Source: Armatimonadota bacterium
GTDB taxonomy: Bacteria; Armatimonadota; Fimbriimonadia; Fimbriimonadales; Fimbriimonadaceae
Direction of reading: 5' to 3'
NCBI GenBank assembly: GCA_018268355.1
Contig: JAFDWR010000001.1
Location: 539,797-603,796 of the forward strand
Length of the DNA: 64,000 bases
In this document: piece by piece, positions 46,661 to 54,677 of the stretch
How positions within the stretch are numbered: the first letter of the stretch is position 1
Layout: every line of letters begins with the position of its first letter
Notes under the pieces: model-generated
What the model saw: only the letters and a program-made list of their open reading frames with translations
Database searches by the model: none
What the model was told of the DNA's origin: nothing
Translations under genes and position numbers: made by a program

Positions 46661-47200
46661 CTAGGCCACAATCGTGCTGGATTTGAACTCTTCGAACTGC
46701 GGCAGATAGTCCTGCCAATCCGCACGCCCAATCGCCTTCAGGTACGTCGGCAGCGCGAGGTACGGGATGAAATGCGGTCGCTTCGGCCGTCGGAAGAGCT
46801 TCATCTGTGCCTGCTGGGGCGTCTTGTCACCCTTGGCTAGGTTGCAGCGGCGGCAGCACGCGACGAGGTTATCCCACGTGTGCGGCCCGCCCACCCAACG
46901 CGGGATGACGTGGTCGATCGTGAGGTCCTTCTTCGACCCGCAGTATTGGCACGTGTAGTTGTCGCGAGCAAGGATTGAATGTCGCGAGAGTCGAAGCTCG
47001 GGCATCGGCCTTCGGACCATGTACTTCATTCGCAGCACCGAAGGCGCGAAGAGCTCGCCGCTCCCGGTTCGGATCGGCTCACCGCGTTCTTCCATCACGT
47101 CGGCCTTGCCTAGCAGCAGCAGGGCAAACGCTCGTCGCAAGTTGCAGACGTTGAGCGGTTCATAGTTGCTGTTCAATACGAGTACGTCGTGCGGTCCCAA
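46661..47200 (-). CDS. HNH endonuclease family protein
   Basis: The 179-residue protein has an N-terminal region VLVLNSNYEPLNVCNLRRAFALLLLGKADV that is typical of stand-alone HNH proteins. Its HNH domain (about 78-125) has CQYC (Cys84, Cys87), the catalytic Asp96-His97 in IDHVIPRWVGG, Asn111, and CRRCN (Cys116, Cys119, Asn120). Such genes are widespread and chromosomal, and their role is unclear. GAGGAG lies 6 nt before ATG. A 59-residue ORF and a terminator-like hairpin lie immediately upstream on the same strand, suggesting read-through control. Confidence 0.92.
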   Translation of the reverse strand: MGPHDVLVLNSNYEPLNVCNLRRAFALLLLGKADVMEERGEPIRTGSGELFAPSVLRMKYMVRRPMPELRLSRHSILARDNYTCQYCGSKKDLTIDHVIPRWVGGPHTWDNLVACCRRCNLAKGDKTPQQAQMKLFRRPKRPHFIPYLALPTYLKAIGRADWQDYLPQFEEFKSSTIVA

Positions 47201-47210
47201 TGGCTTCTCC

Positions 47211-47390
47211 TCAGTTCAAATGGCTTTTTTCCAGGCGTATGAATTGGTCGAGATCAGTGACAAAAAAGGGTCCGGCGTGAAACGGCCCGGACCCCATGCT
47301 GCTCGCAGTCATGCCACGAGCTATCATGGTGTCCACCCAAGCGGGCGGCCATTGCATGAACGGATTCTGTCCTTGATCAAGACTTCGCAT
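47211..47390 (-). CDS. Possible 59-residue leader or small protein upstream of the HNH gene
   Basis: An ATG at 47390, preceded on the minus strand by AAAGAAAGGAC, opens a 59-codon frame. It begins MRSLDQGQNPFMQWPPAWVD and ends KSHLN 10 nt before the HNH start. No homolog is recognised. A perfect intrinsic-terminator hairpin lies inside its coding sequence (47267-47295). It may be a leader peptide for attenuation, a genuine small protein, or a chance frame; I favour a regulatory leader but cannot prove it. Confidence 0.4.
   Translation of the reverse strand: MRSLDQGQNPFMQWPPAWVDTMIARGMTASSMGSGPFHAGPFFVTDLDQFIRLEKSHLN
47267..47295 (-). terminator. Terminator-like hairpin within the HNH leader
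   Basis: On the minus strand the 8-bp stem GGGTCCGG...CCGGACCC with an 11-nt loop is followed directly by six T. No complete gene ends upstream of it, so it appears to terminate transcription before the HNH gene unless antiterminated. Confidence 0.75.
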
Positions 47391-47504
47391 GTCCTTCTTT
47401 CCTACCGACGTACAAATCCACCAAAACGGATTCGCACCTCGCGAAAAATTCTCCCTTTCAACTAAGTTTCCGCCAGTTTCTTTGCACTCGGCTACCAGGT
47501 TTTG

Positions 47505-47518
47505 TTAAGGGCCCTTAA
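47505..47518. promoter_or_regulatory. Perfect 14-bp palindrome between the divergent HNH leader and small gene
   Basis: TTAAGGGCCCTTAA is a perfect palindrome located 77 bp upstream of the small gene start and 115 bp upstream of the leader ORF. Its symmetry and its place in the divergent intergenic region suggest a dimeric-regulator operator. Confidence 0.45.
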
Positions 47519-47581
47519 TCTTCGGGATCAAAACGGCACGAATTCTGTCAGATTAATTGCGGTAACGCAAAGGAGGCAACC

Positions 47582-47800
47582 ATGGAGTTCATCCACAATG
47601 GGTTGCAACTGAGCGAAGAGGAAGCGTACGCCCTGTTGAGTTTGTGTTTGACAAGCCCGCAGGCGCTCGACGCGGCCTCAGAAAAAGCGGTTCGGAAATT
47701 GGCAGGATACGCAACGGCCTTGCGCCAGAGTCATCATCATCATTCAACTGCCGTTTGCCCCGCTTTGGAGCTAAAGTTGAACCGGACGGGGACCAATTAG
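47582..47800 (+). CDS. Small hypothetical protein, 72 residues
   Basis: A strong AGGAGG lies 5 nt before ATG, directly after a 5-bp hairpin with a GTAA tetraloop (47557-47570). The protein has a helical N-terminal part (GLQLSEEEAYALLSLCLTSPQALDAASEKAVRKLAGYAT) and a His-rich stretch SHHHHS near residue 52. No family is recognised. The TAG stop codon sits at the end of the loop of an intrinsic terminator, so the gene is a compact, clearly defined transcription unit. Confidence 0.7.
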   Translation: MEFIHNGLQLSEEEAYALLSLCLTSPQALDAASEKAVRKLAGYATALRQSHHHHSTAVCPALELKLNRTGTN

Positions 47801-47813
47801 GTCCCCGTTTTTC
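47786..47813 (+). terminator. Intrinsic terminator overlapping the stop codon of the 72-residue gene
   Basis: A 9-bp stem (47786-47794 and 47800-47808) with loop AATTA is followed by TTTTTC. The UAG stop codon spans the loop/stem junction, so a terminating ribosome would cover the left arm. Confidence 0.85.
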
Positions 47814-47830
47814 TTGTATTCTGGTCACTC

Positions 47831-48916
47831 ATGATCAGGGTTGCCGACGTCCTCCACCAGCTTGAGTCGATTGCTCCGAGACGCTACGCGTTTGGGTTCG
47901 ACAAGGTCGGCTTGCAAGTGGGCGACCGTTCCGCTCCCGTCGCCAAGGCGGTGGTGTCGCTCGACCGGTCCCTCGGGGCGATCCGCTTTGCCGCTGACCA
48001 CGGTGCCCAACTCCTGATTGCTCACCACCCGGCGATCTGGGACCCGCTCAAGAGCGTCCTTGCGGGTGATCCCGTCTTTGAGCTTATTCGGGCGAATGTC
48101 TCGTTCATTGCCGCTCACACGAGTTGGGATGTCGCACGGGGTGGCGTGAATGACACCCTTGCCGAAGTGCTGGGTCTCACCGACGTTGTTGACTTTGGTC
48201 AGCGACCCGAAACCCACCTGCTGAAGCTCGTCTTCACCGCGCCCAGTGCGGACTCGGAGAGGGTCATCGCCGCCGCAGCGGCGGCAGGAGCGGGAAGGCT
48301 TGGGAGCTATGATTCCTGTGCGTTTTCGAGTCAGGGCACGGGCCAGTTTCGCGCCCTCGATGACGCAAATCCCCACGTTGGGAAGGTGGGCGAGGTCCAC
48401 CAAGAGCCCGAAACCCGCGTCGAGATGATCCTGCCGACCGGGTTGCAACTCGCGGTTGATACCGCCGTCCGCAGAGCCCACCCTTACGAGACGCCCGCGA
48501 TCGACTACTTCCCTCTTTCCAACCCCGGCGAACTTCCGATTGGTCGGATTGGATCCCTTGCCCATGCGGTTACCCTCGCCGGCTTCTCCGCAACCGTCGC
48601 AAACCGACTCGGTCATCCACCCCTCGTCTGGGGCGAACCTAAGCGGCTCATCAAAAAGGTCGCGGTGGTCGGCGGCGCGGCAGACGGCGAATGGCAGGAA
48701 GCCGCCCGAGCGGGGGCCGACTGCTTCGTCACCGGCGAGGTCCGCCAGAACATCGCGGTCGATTCGACAATCCCGATCATGGCCGCTGGACACTATGCGA
48801 CCGAACAGCCCGGCGTCCGTGCCCTGCGCGACCGACTCCATGCGGCGATCCCCGAGGTCGAGTGGCTGCTTTTCACGCCGGAACCAGGCTTCGACGGGCG
48901 TCCCTTCGTGCCCTAG
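47831..48916 (+). CDS. NIF3/YbgI (DUF34) family protein
   Basis: The 361-residue protein has the family start VADVLHQLESIAPRRYAFGFDKVGLQVGD. The metal-binding IAHHPAIWDPLKS (His pair near residue 75), the AHTSWDVARGGVND segment and a C-terminal VTGEVRQNI...AGHYATEQPG with further metal ligands are also present. A central insert (about 125-235) holds a CutA-like/PII-type fold (LVFTAPSADSERVIAAAAAAGAGRLGSYDSC). Proteins of this family form dimetal hexamers of uncertain function and are often mislabelled as GTP cyclohydrolase 1 type 2. A TATTCT box lies 8 nt before ATG. Confidence 0.93.
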   Translation: MIRVADVLHQLESIAPRRYAFGFDKVGLQVGDRSAPVAKAVVSLDRSLGAIRFAADHGAQLLIAHHPAIWDPLKSVLAGDPVFELIRANVSFIAAHTSWDVARGGVNDTLAEVLGLTDVVDFGQRPETHLLKLVFTAPSADSERVIAAAAAAGAGRLGSYDSCAFSSQGTGQFRALDDANPHVGKVGEVHQEPETRVEMILPTGLQLAVDTAVRRAHPYETPAIDYFPLSNPGELPIGRIGSLAHAVTLAGFSATVANRLGHPPLVWGEPKRLIKKVAVVGGAADGEWQEAARAGADCFVTGEVRQNIAVDSTIPIMAAGHYATEQPGVRALRDRLHAAIPEVEWLLFTPEPGFDGRPFVP

Positions 48917-48935
48917 CGGGTAAGTTGAGGACGCA

Positions 48936-49919
48936 ATGAAGTTCACCTCTCTCGGTCGTACCGGTCTCCAAGTCAGCCGCCTTTGCCTCGGCACGATGAA
49001 CTTTGGTGTCGACACCACCAAAGAAGACGCCTTCCGCATCATGGACCGCGCCCTTGAGCTCGGGATCAACTTCTTTGACACGGCCGACGTTTACGGCTGG
49101 AAGAAGGGCGAAGGCATCACCGAGAGGATCATCGGCGAGTGGTTTGCCCTCGGCGGCGGTCGGCGCGAGCGCGTCGTCATCGCAACCAAGCTCTATGGCG
49201 ACATGGGGAACGGCCCCCTCGAGAACTGGCCGAACACGAATCGCGTCACTGCGCTTCACCTTCGCCGCGCCTGCGATGCCAGCCTTGCTCGCCTCCAGAC
49301 CGACTACATCGACCTCTATCAGATGCACCACATCTTTCGCGTCGCGCCGTGGGACGAGGTGTGGGAGGCCTACGAAGTGCTCCGCTATCAAGGCAAGATC
49401 CTCTATGCCGGTTCGAGCAACTTCGCCGCGTGGCACATCGTCCAGGCGAACGAAGCCGCGAAGCGCCGCAACTTCCTTGGCCTCGTGAGCGAGCAGTCGA
49501 AGTTCTCGCTCCTCCAGCGCGACATCGAGCTCGAAGTCGGTCCTGCCTGCGAAGCCTATGGCGTGGGCGTGATTCCGTGGTCGCCGCTCGCGGGCGGTGT
49601 GCTCGGCGGCGTGAGTGAAGGTGCAGGCGGCGTCCGACGGCGATCGGATTGGGCTCTAAAGGTCGCCGAGAAGCACGCCGATGGCCTCGCGAAGTGGGAA
49701 GCACTCTGCAAGGAGCTGGGCGAGCAGCCCGCCGATGTTGCCCTTGGCTGGACGCTCACCCGCAGCTTTGTGACCGCGCCGATCATCGGTCCTCGAACGA
49801 TGGATCAGCTCGAAGGCAGCCTCCGCGCCTTGGAAATCGAGTTCACGCCCGAAGTCCTTGCCGCGATTGACGAGATCTTCCCTGGGTTCAAGACCGCTCC
49901 CGAGCACTACGCTTGGTAA
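48936..49919 (+). CDS. Aldo/keto reductase
   Basis: The 327-residue enzyme is an NADPH-dependent aldo/keto reductase. It begins with MKFTSLGRTGLQVSRLCLGTMNFG and has the catalytic set Asp/Tyr in FFDTADVYG, Lys in VVIATKLYG and His in LYQMHHIF. The phosphate-binding C-terminal TAPIIGPRTMDQLEGSL is also present. It resembles the YghZ/YajO-like group; the substrate is unknown. TTGAGGA lies about 6 nt before the ATG. It is 20 bp after the NIF3-family gene and may be co-transcribed. Confidence 0.94.
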   Translation: MKFTSLGRTGLQVSRLCLGTMNFGVDTTKEDAFRIMDRALELGINFFDTADVYGWKKGEGITERIIGEWFALGGGRRERVVIATKLYGDMGNGPLENWPNTNRVTALHLRRACDASLARLQTDYIDLYQMHHIFRVAPWDEVWEAYEVLRYQGKILYAGSSNFAAWHIVQANEAAKRRNFLGLVSEQSKFSLLQRDIELEVGPACEAYGVGVIPWSPLAGGVLGGVSEGAGGVRRRSDWALKVAEKHADGLAKWEALCKELGEQPADVALGWTLTRSFVTAPIIGPRTMDQLEGSLRALEIEFTPEVLAAIDEIFPGFKTAPEHYAW

Positions 49920-49981
49920 GCCAAACTACCAAACTCGTCCGTCCTTGCCTATAATGGGTTCGACAACAGGAGAGAACTGAC

Positions 49982-50722
49982 TTGCCGCGAGTTGTAAGAA
50001 AATCTGACGCGATCGAAAACCTTTGGGCAGACGCCATGCCCATGTTCCTTGGCGGAGTGCCCATGATCCTTTTGGGCGCCCTGCTTTGGAAGTTCAAAGG
50101 AGATGGTGCGCTCGTGGGTCTCGCGGCGGTCCTTATCCTTGGTGGAGTTGGGCTTATCGCTTGGGGGTTCACCAAGGTCCGGAAGGTCAAAGAAATCGGC
50201 CCTGGCCACATGCTGGAGTGCGTTTTCTGCTCCCGCCAGATCGAGCTCTTGGAGCCACCTTCCAACGAAGACGTCACCTGCCCCGAGTGCCACCGCCTCA
50301 TTCCGATCCAGAACGGTGTGCCCCTTCCCGTTCACCAGGTTCGCTGCGGCTTCTGCAACACGCTGAACTACTACAGTGAAAAGACCGAGTTTCTGATCTG
50401 CGAGAAGTGCGACCGCGAAATCCCGCTCACGCTTGATGAGGACAAGGAGCAACGTCACGCACCTAAAGGCTATGTCGTCGTCGATGACAACCAGGCGTAT
50501 CAGTTGGTGCTGAGAGAAGTCCCGAATCCGGACCACCCACCGGAGGACTGCATCACGACACTCCAGACCATGCTCGCGCTGAACCGAAACCAGGTCAAGC
50601 AGCTGCTGGGTGACCTTCCCGCCGTGCTTCTAACGGGCATCCCAAGAAAGAAAGCTGAGCTCCTTGAAGCTCAGCTCACTTCCCTCGGCATGACCGCCGT
50701 CCACGAACCGATCTCAAACTAG
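49982..50722 (+). CDS. Membrane protein with zinc ribbons and an L7/L12-C-terminal-like domain
   Basis: The 246-residue protein starts with TTG behind AGGAGAG. Two transmembrane helices (about 21-37 and 42-63) are followed by two Cys pairs in a ribbon (CVFC...CPEC) and a second set (CGFC...CEKC), both likely to bind zinc. The C-terminal 50 residues (LNRNQVKQLLGDLPAVLLTGIPRKKAELLEAQLTSLGMTAVHE) resemble the C-terminal domain of ribosomal protein L7/L12. The combination suggests a membrane-anchored regulator or translation-linked factor, but no function is known. Its stop overlaps that of etfA by 4 bp. Confidence 0.7.
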   Translation: MPRVVRKSDAIENLWADAMPMFLGGVPMILLGALLWKFKGDGALVGLAAVLILGGVGLIAWGFTKVRKVKEIGPGHMLECVFCSRQIELLEPPSNEDVTCPECHRLIPIQNGVPLPVHQVRCGFCNTLNYYSEKTEFLICEKCDREIPLTLDEDKEQRHAPKGYVVVDDNQAYQLVLREVPNPDHPPEDCITTLQTMLALNRNQVKQLLGDLPAVLLTGIPRKKAELLEAQLTSLGMTAVHEPISN

Positions 50723-51606
50723 ACTTTCGAGGTCAGTTCGGGAACGGCATCGAACAGGTCGGCCACGAGTCCAAAGTCCGCGGTCTCAAAGATCGGCGCA
50801 TCGGGATCCTTGTTGATCGCGACAATGACCTTCGAGTCCTTGATGCCCGCCATGTGCTGGGTCGAGCCCGAGACGCCGGCCGCGATGTAGAGGTCAGGGG
50901 CGACGATTTTGCCGGTTTGGCCGACCTGGAGTTCGTTCGGGGCGATCCCCGAGTCCACCGCCGCGCGCGTTGCGCCAACCGCACCGCCAACCTTGTCGGC
51001 GAAGGCTCCGAGCACGGACTCGAACGTCGCAGCATCCTTGAGCGGTCGTCCGCCCGAGATGATGATCTTCGCCTGAGTGAGGTCGGGGCGTGCGCCGCCG
51101 CCTTGCACCCGGTTGGTCACCACCACATTGCTAGCGGCTGAGATCGAGATCGTTTCGACCGCGCTCGATCCACCCCGGTTCGGTTGGCCGAAGCCCGCCG
51201 GTCGAACCGTCAGCACCGCGACGGGGTCGAGGACCTCGACGGTCGCAATCGCGGAGCCCGCAACGATTGGTCGCTTGAAGACGGTCGGCGAATCGGCGGC
51301 AATCACGTCGGTGACCATGGCGCAGTCCAGTGCACCCGCGAGTCGAGCGAGGACGTCCTTGCTTGCCATCGATGAGATACCCGCGATATGGGTGTAACCC
51401 GTGGCATGGGCACGAAGCGCCTCAACGAGCGCGCTCGCCGGGGGCAGGTCGCTGAGACCGGCCGAAAGCACCTTCTCCGCGCCGAGATCGGTTTCTGCGT
51501 TGCCCGTGAGCACCAGGAGGTCAAACGGCAAGCCCAGTCGCTGCGCAAAGGCGGCGAGCGGAGCGGCTTCGTGACCGGCAAAGGCGATACCAAGAATCTT
51601 GCTCAT
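50719..51606 (-). CDS. etfA: Electron transfer flavoprotein alpha subunit
   Basis: The 295-residue subunit binds FAD through its C-terminal domain ([78 protein letters not shown]), the signature of ETF alpha. With EtfB it carries electrons from acyl-CoA dehydrogenases to the quinone pool through ETF:quinone oxidoreductase. It lies 4 bp after etfB and downstream of a FadB-type gene on the same strand, so the three form a fatty-acid oxidation operon. Confidence 0.97.
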   Translation of the reverse strand: MSKILGIAFAGHEAAPLAAFAQRLGLPFDLLVLTGNAETDLGAEKVLSAGLSDLPPASALVEALRAHATGYTHIAGISSMASKDVLARLAGALDCAMVTDVIAADSPTVFKRPIVAGSAIATVEVLDPVAVLTVRPAGFGQPNRGGSSAVETISISAASNVVVTNRVQGGGARPDLTQAKIIISGGRPLKDAATFESVLGAFADKVGGAVGATRAAVDSGIAPNELQVGQTGKIVAPDLYIAAGVSGSTQHMAGIKDSKVIVAINKDPDAPIFETADFGLVADLFDAVPELTSKV

Positions 51607-51610
51607 GTCG

Positions 51611-52348
51611 TTAGAGAACCCCCTTTTCCTTGAGTGCCGAGATCAGCTCGTCGACGCTGGCGACCTTGCGGCCGGCGGCGCGCGAGGGCGGCGACTCCAC
51701 CTTCAGGACGCGCGTGCGCAATCGAGGCGTGGTTTGGGCCGGACGGCGCTCCAGCGGCTTGCTCCGTGCCTTGATGATCCCGGGAAGGGCTATGTAGCGC
51801 GGCTCATTCAGACGAAGGTCGGTCGTGACGACGGCCGGCAGAGGAATCTCGAGGGTTTCGGTGCCGGTGTCGGTCTCGCGGGTCACCGTCGCCTTCCCTG
51901 CTCCGAGTTCGAGCTTGGAGGCAAAGGTAGCTTGCGGCCAGCCGAGACGGCTCGCGAGCATCTGACCGGCTTGATTGTTGTCATCGTCGGTCGCCTGCTT
52001 GCCCATGAGGACAAGGTCAGGTGATTCGGCGGCGACCACGGCGGCGAGTTCGGCAGCAATCGAGGGTGAGTCGTAGGCTTCCGAGGTCTCGACGAGGATC
52101 GCGCGGTCGGCACCGATCGCGAGGGCCTTGCGAAGTTGCTCTTCGCATTCGCCCGCGCCGATTGACACGACGACGATTTCGACCGATGGATCGGCCTCCT
52201 TTCGGCGAACGGCCTCCTCGACCGCAATCTCATCAAAGGGATTAATTTCGAACTTTGCGCCGGTCGTATCCAAGCCGCTACCATCGGCAAGCGGACGGAC
52301 CTTGGCGTACGGATCGACGACCCGCTTCACTGGAACCAGGATTCGCAT
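51611..52348 (-). CDS. etfB: Electron transfer flavoprotein beta subunit
   Basis: The 245-residue subunit has the ETF-beta pattern MRILVPVKRVVDPYAKVR, KFEINPFDEIAVEEAVR and LVLMGKQATDDDNNQAGQMLASRLGWPQATFAS, which includes the AMP-binding region. The C-terminal VTTDLRLNEPRYIALPGIIKARSKPLE is the recognition-loop section. It is 24 bp after the FadB-type gene and 4 bp before etfA. Confidence 0.97.
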   Translation of the reverse strand: MRILVPVKRVVDPYAKVRPLADGSGLDTTGAKFEINPFDEIAVEEAVRRKEADPSVEIVVVSIGAGECEEQLRKALAIGADRAILVETSEAYDSPSIAAELAAVVAAESPDLVLMGKQATDDDNNQAGQMLASRLGWPQATFASKLELGAGKATVTRETDTGTETLEIPLPAVVTTDLRLNEPRYIALPGIIKARSKPLERRPAQTTPRLRTRVLKVESPPSRAAGRKVASVDELISALKEKGVL

Positions 52349-52372
52349 AGGTTGCCCTAAAGGATACCGGCC

Positions 52373-54535
52373 TTAGTTCGGCAAAGGCTTGCCCGTTTGG
52401 AGCATATGCCGGATTCGTGCATGAGACAGTGCCTTTCCGCAGAGCTCCAAGAACTCCCGTCGCTCCATCTCCGTCGCCGATTCATAGCTTGTTGGCTTTG
52501 CAAAAACCATCCGAATTCGGTCACCGATGAAGCTATCGTGCTCGGAGAACTTCCCGGCGTTGTTCAGCTGGTCAATCTCACGATCAATCATGCCGCTGAT
52601 CGGCCCTTCGAGGTTCGTCCAACCCGGCCTGCCGCTAGGTTCGACCGTCTTGGCCGCCTCAATCGCTTCGAAAACGAGCCGGTCGGGGTGATAGACGGTT
52701 TGGTCCGTCGGTCGCAGGTAGCCAAGGATGCGGGCTTCTTCCGCATTGCTCGCGCTCTCGCCTCGGATCAGGTTCATCGCGACTTCGACACATCGCTTGA
52801 TCGAGCCTTGGCTATGGAGGCGCATGAGCACCGTGCCGCGTCCGCCGGGGAGCAGGCCAACCTTGGCCTCGGGGAGGCCGATCTGGGCATCTACCGCGGT
52901 CACGATCTTGGGGCAGCTCAGCGCCAGCTCGAGGCCCGCGCCAAAGCAGTAGCCATGGACCGCCGCGACGATGCGGCGCTGCTCCATCAGTTCACCCAGA
53001 GCGTGAAGCTCGGCAAGGCCCGCGTCGATGCCCTTCATGTCGCCGGAATCGATCCGCTCATCAAAGAATCGAAGGTCATAGCCAACGGAGAAGCACCGGC
53101 CATCGTTGCACAGTACAAACCGGTCGTCGGGGCGGGCGGTGAAGAGTTCGGTGAGGTCGCGCACGAGTTCGGGGCTGATCGACCCCATCTTCGTGCGCAG
53201 GACGACGCCGGTGATGCGATCGCCCAGGTCAACGAGGGCATAGGTTCCCTTCTCCTCGATTACCGGGAAGCCCTTGATTGACAAGTAATGCGGCTCGGTC
53301 GGTCGCGGCTGCCATTCACCGCTGTGCGAGAGGACTTGGCCCGACTGATAGTAGGTCGGTGATTCAAAACCGAGGTTCTCGGGGCCAATCGCGTCGATCA
53401 TCGCGAACGGGCCCATCTGCCATCCAAAGCCCCACTCCATGACGCGGTCGAAATCGAGGACGTTGTGGCTGATCTCTTCCTTGATCTCGGTCGCGTACTT
53501 GAGGGTCGGGATCAGGTACTCGCGCAGAAACTCGCCGGCCTCGTCGCGCTCCTGGAGGGTGGCGGCGATTCGCTGACCGAGCGGGAGTTTTCCGTGCTTT
53601 TCCAGGCTGGGGATCGACGGCTCCACGCGCTCGCGGTACGCCTGGGTCACGGGATCAAAGGTGAGCAGTTCCTTATTCTCGCGTCGATAGAATCCATGGC
53701 CCGACTTTTCGCCGATCCATCCCTTGCTCATGAGGAATTCGATGGACCGAGGGGTTGCGAGGTCGGCGGTGCGAGGGTCGTGGGGGCATCGCTGCTGGAG
53801 GTTTTGCGCGATGTCGACCATGATGTCGAGGCCAACAAGATCATTGAGTCGGAATGAACCGGTTCGCGGCCGCCCGAGGAACTGACCGGTAATGAGGTCC
53901 ACCGCTTCCGGCGAAAGGTGAAGCTGCTCGGCGACGTGGGTGGCCCAGATCATCGACCACATGCCGTATCGGTTGGCGATGAAGCCGGGCGTGTCCTTCG
54001 CGAGGACTATGCGGCGGGCGGCCTTCTCTTCGAGGAACCGGGTGAAGGCGGCAATCGCTTCGGGGGCGGTGTCGTCGGTCGGGATGAGTTCGAGGAGCTT
54101 TAGGTAGCGCGGCGGGTTGAAGAAGTGGGTCCCGAGGAATCGCTTGCGCCACGATTCCGAACGACCCTCGTTCAGGAGCTCAATTTGAAGGCCGCTCGTG
54201 TTCGTGCTAATCATCGCGTCATCGCGGAGCAGCGGCTCAATCTGGGCGAAGAGAGCCCGCTTGGCATCGAGCTTCTCGATGATCGCCTCGCAAACCCAGT
54301 CGGCTTCGCTAACCCAATGGAGGTCTTGATCAATCCCGCCTCGGCGAACCGAATTCGCGCGGTCGTGGGTGAGGAAGTGCGGGGGCCGAGCGGAGCGCGC
54401 GCGATCAAACAGGGCGTTGCACGATTCCCGTGTCAAGTCGAGGAGCGAGACCTCAAAGCCGATGTTGGCCATGTGGGCGGCAATTCCGCTCCCCATAGTG
54501 CCTGCGCCAATCACGACGACCTTTTTCGCATTCAT
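52373..54535 (-). CDS. 3-hydroxyacyl-CoA dehydrogenase / enoyl-CoA hydratase fusion (FadB/FadN-type)
   Basis: The 720-residue enzyme has an N-terminal NAD-binding domain with GAGTMGSGIA (about residues 9-18). 3-hydroxyacyl-CoA dehydrogenase C-terminal domains span about 180-285 and 310-390. A C-terminal crotonase domain (about 410-640) has GYCFGAGLELALSC as oxyanion-hole segment and IGLPEAKVGLLPGGRG. The order, dehydrogenase first and hydratase last, is that of Bacillus FadN-type proteins rather than E. coli FadB. It catalyses two steps of beta-oxidation, with EtfBA taking electrons from the acyl-CoA dehydrogenase step. ATG 54535 is preferred over TTG 54550. Confidence 0.93.
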   Translation of the reverse strand: MNAKKVVVIGAGTMGSGIAAHMANIGFEVSLLDLTRESCNALFDRARSARPPHFLTHDRANSVRRGGIDQDLHWVSEADWVCEAIIEKLDAKRALFAQIEPLLRDDAMISTNTSGLQIELLNEGRSESWRKRFLGTHFFNPPRYLKLLELIPTDDTAPEAIAAFTRFLEEKAARRIVLAKDTPGFIANRYGMWSMIWATHVAEQLHLSPEAVDLITGQFLGRPRTGSFRLNDLVGLDIMVDIAQNLQQRCPHDPRTADLATPRSIEFLMSKGWIGEKSGHGFYRRENKELLTFDPVTQAYRERVEPSIPSLEKHGKLPLGQRIAATLQERDEAGEFLREYLIPTLKYATEIKEEISHNVLDFDRVMEWGFGWQMGPFAMIDAIGPENLGFESPTYYQSGQVLSHSGEWQPRPTEPHYLSIKGFPVIEEKGTYALVDLGDRITGVVLRTKMGSISPELVRDLTELFTARPDDRFVLCNDGRCFSVGYDLRFFDERIDSGDMKGIDAGLAELHALGELMEQRRIVAAVHGYCFGAGLELALSCPKIVTAVDAQIGLPEAKVGLLPGGRGTVLMRLHSQGSIKRCVEVAMNLIRGESASNAEEARILGYLRPTDQTVYHPDRLVFEAIEAAKTVEPSGRPGWTNLEGPISGMIDREIDQLNNAGKFSEHDSFIGDRIRMVFAKPTSYESATEMERREFLELCGKALSHARIRHMLQTGKPLPN

Positions 54536-54621
54536 CCAATTCTCGTACAAAACAAATTCTCCTACGGCCTGACCTACAGATTGTGACTCAGCGATTTAGA
54601 CAATTGGTTTGGCTCCAGGCA

Positions 54622-54666
54622 CAAAAAAGGCCCGCACCCCTGGGAAGTCCCTGGGATGCGGGCCTT
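54622..54666 (-). terminator. Intrinsic terminator downstream of the pyrophosphatase gene
   Basis: On the minus strand a long GC-rich stem (about 18 bp with one mismatch, 54627-54666) is followed by six T. It ends the pyrophosphatase transcript and separates it from the beta-oxidation operon. Confidence 0.9.
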
Positions 54667-54677
54667 GGTCGACTCGA

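Noticed and set aside
47166-47465. 99-codon open frame on the plus strand
   Set aside because: It overlaps the HNH start and its leader in antisense, lacks a ribosome site and has a composition unlike a protein; the minus-strand small ORF is a better candidate.
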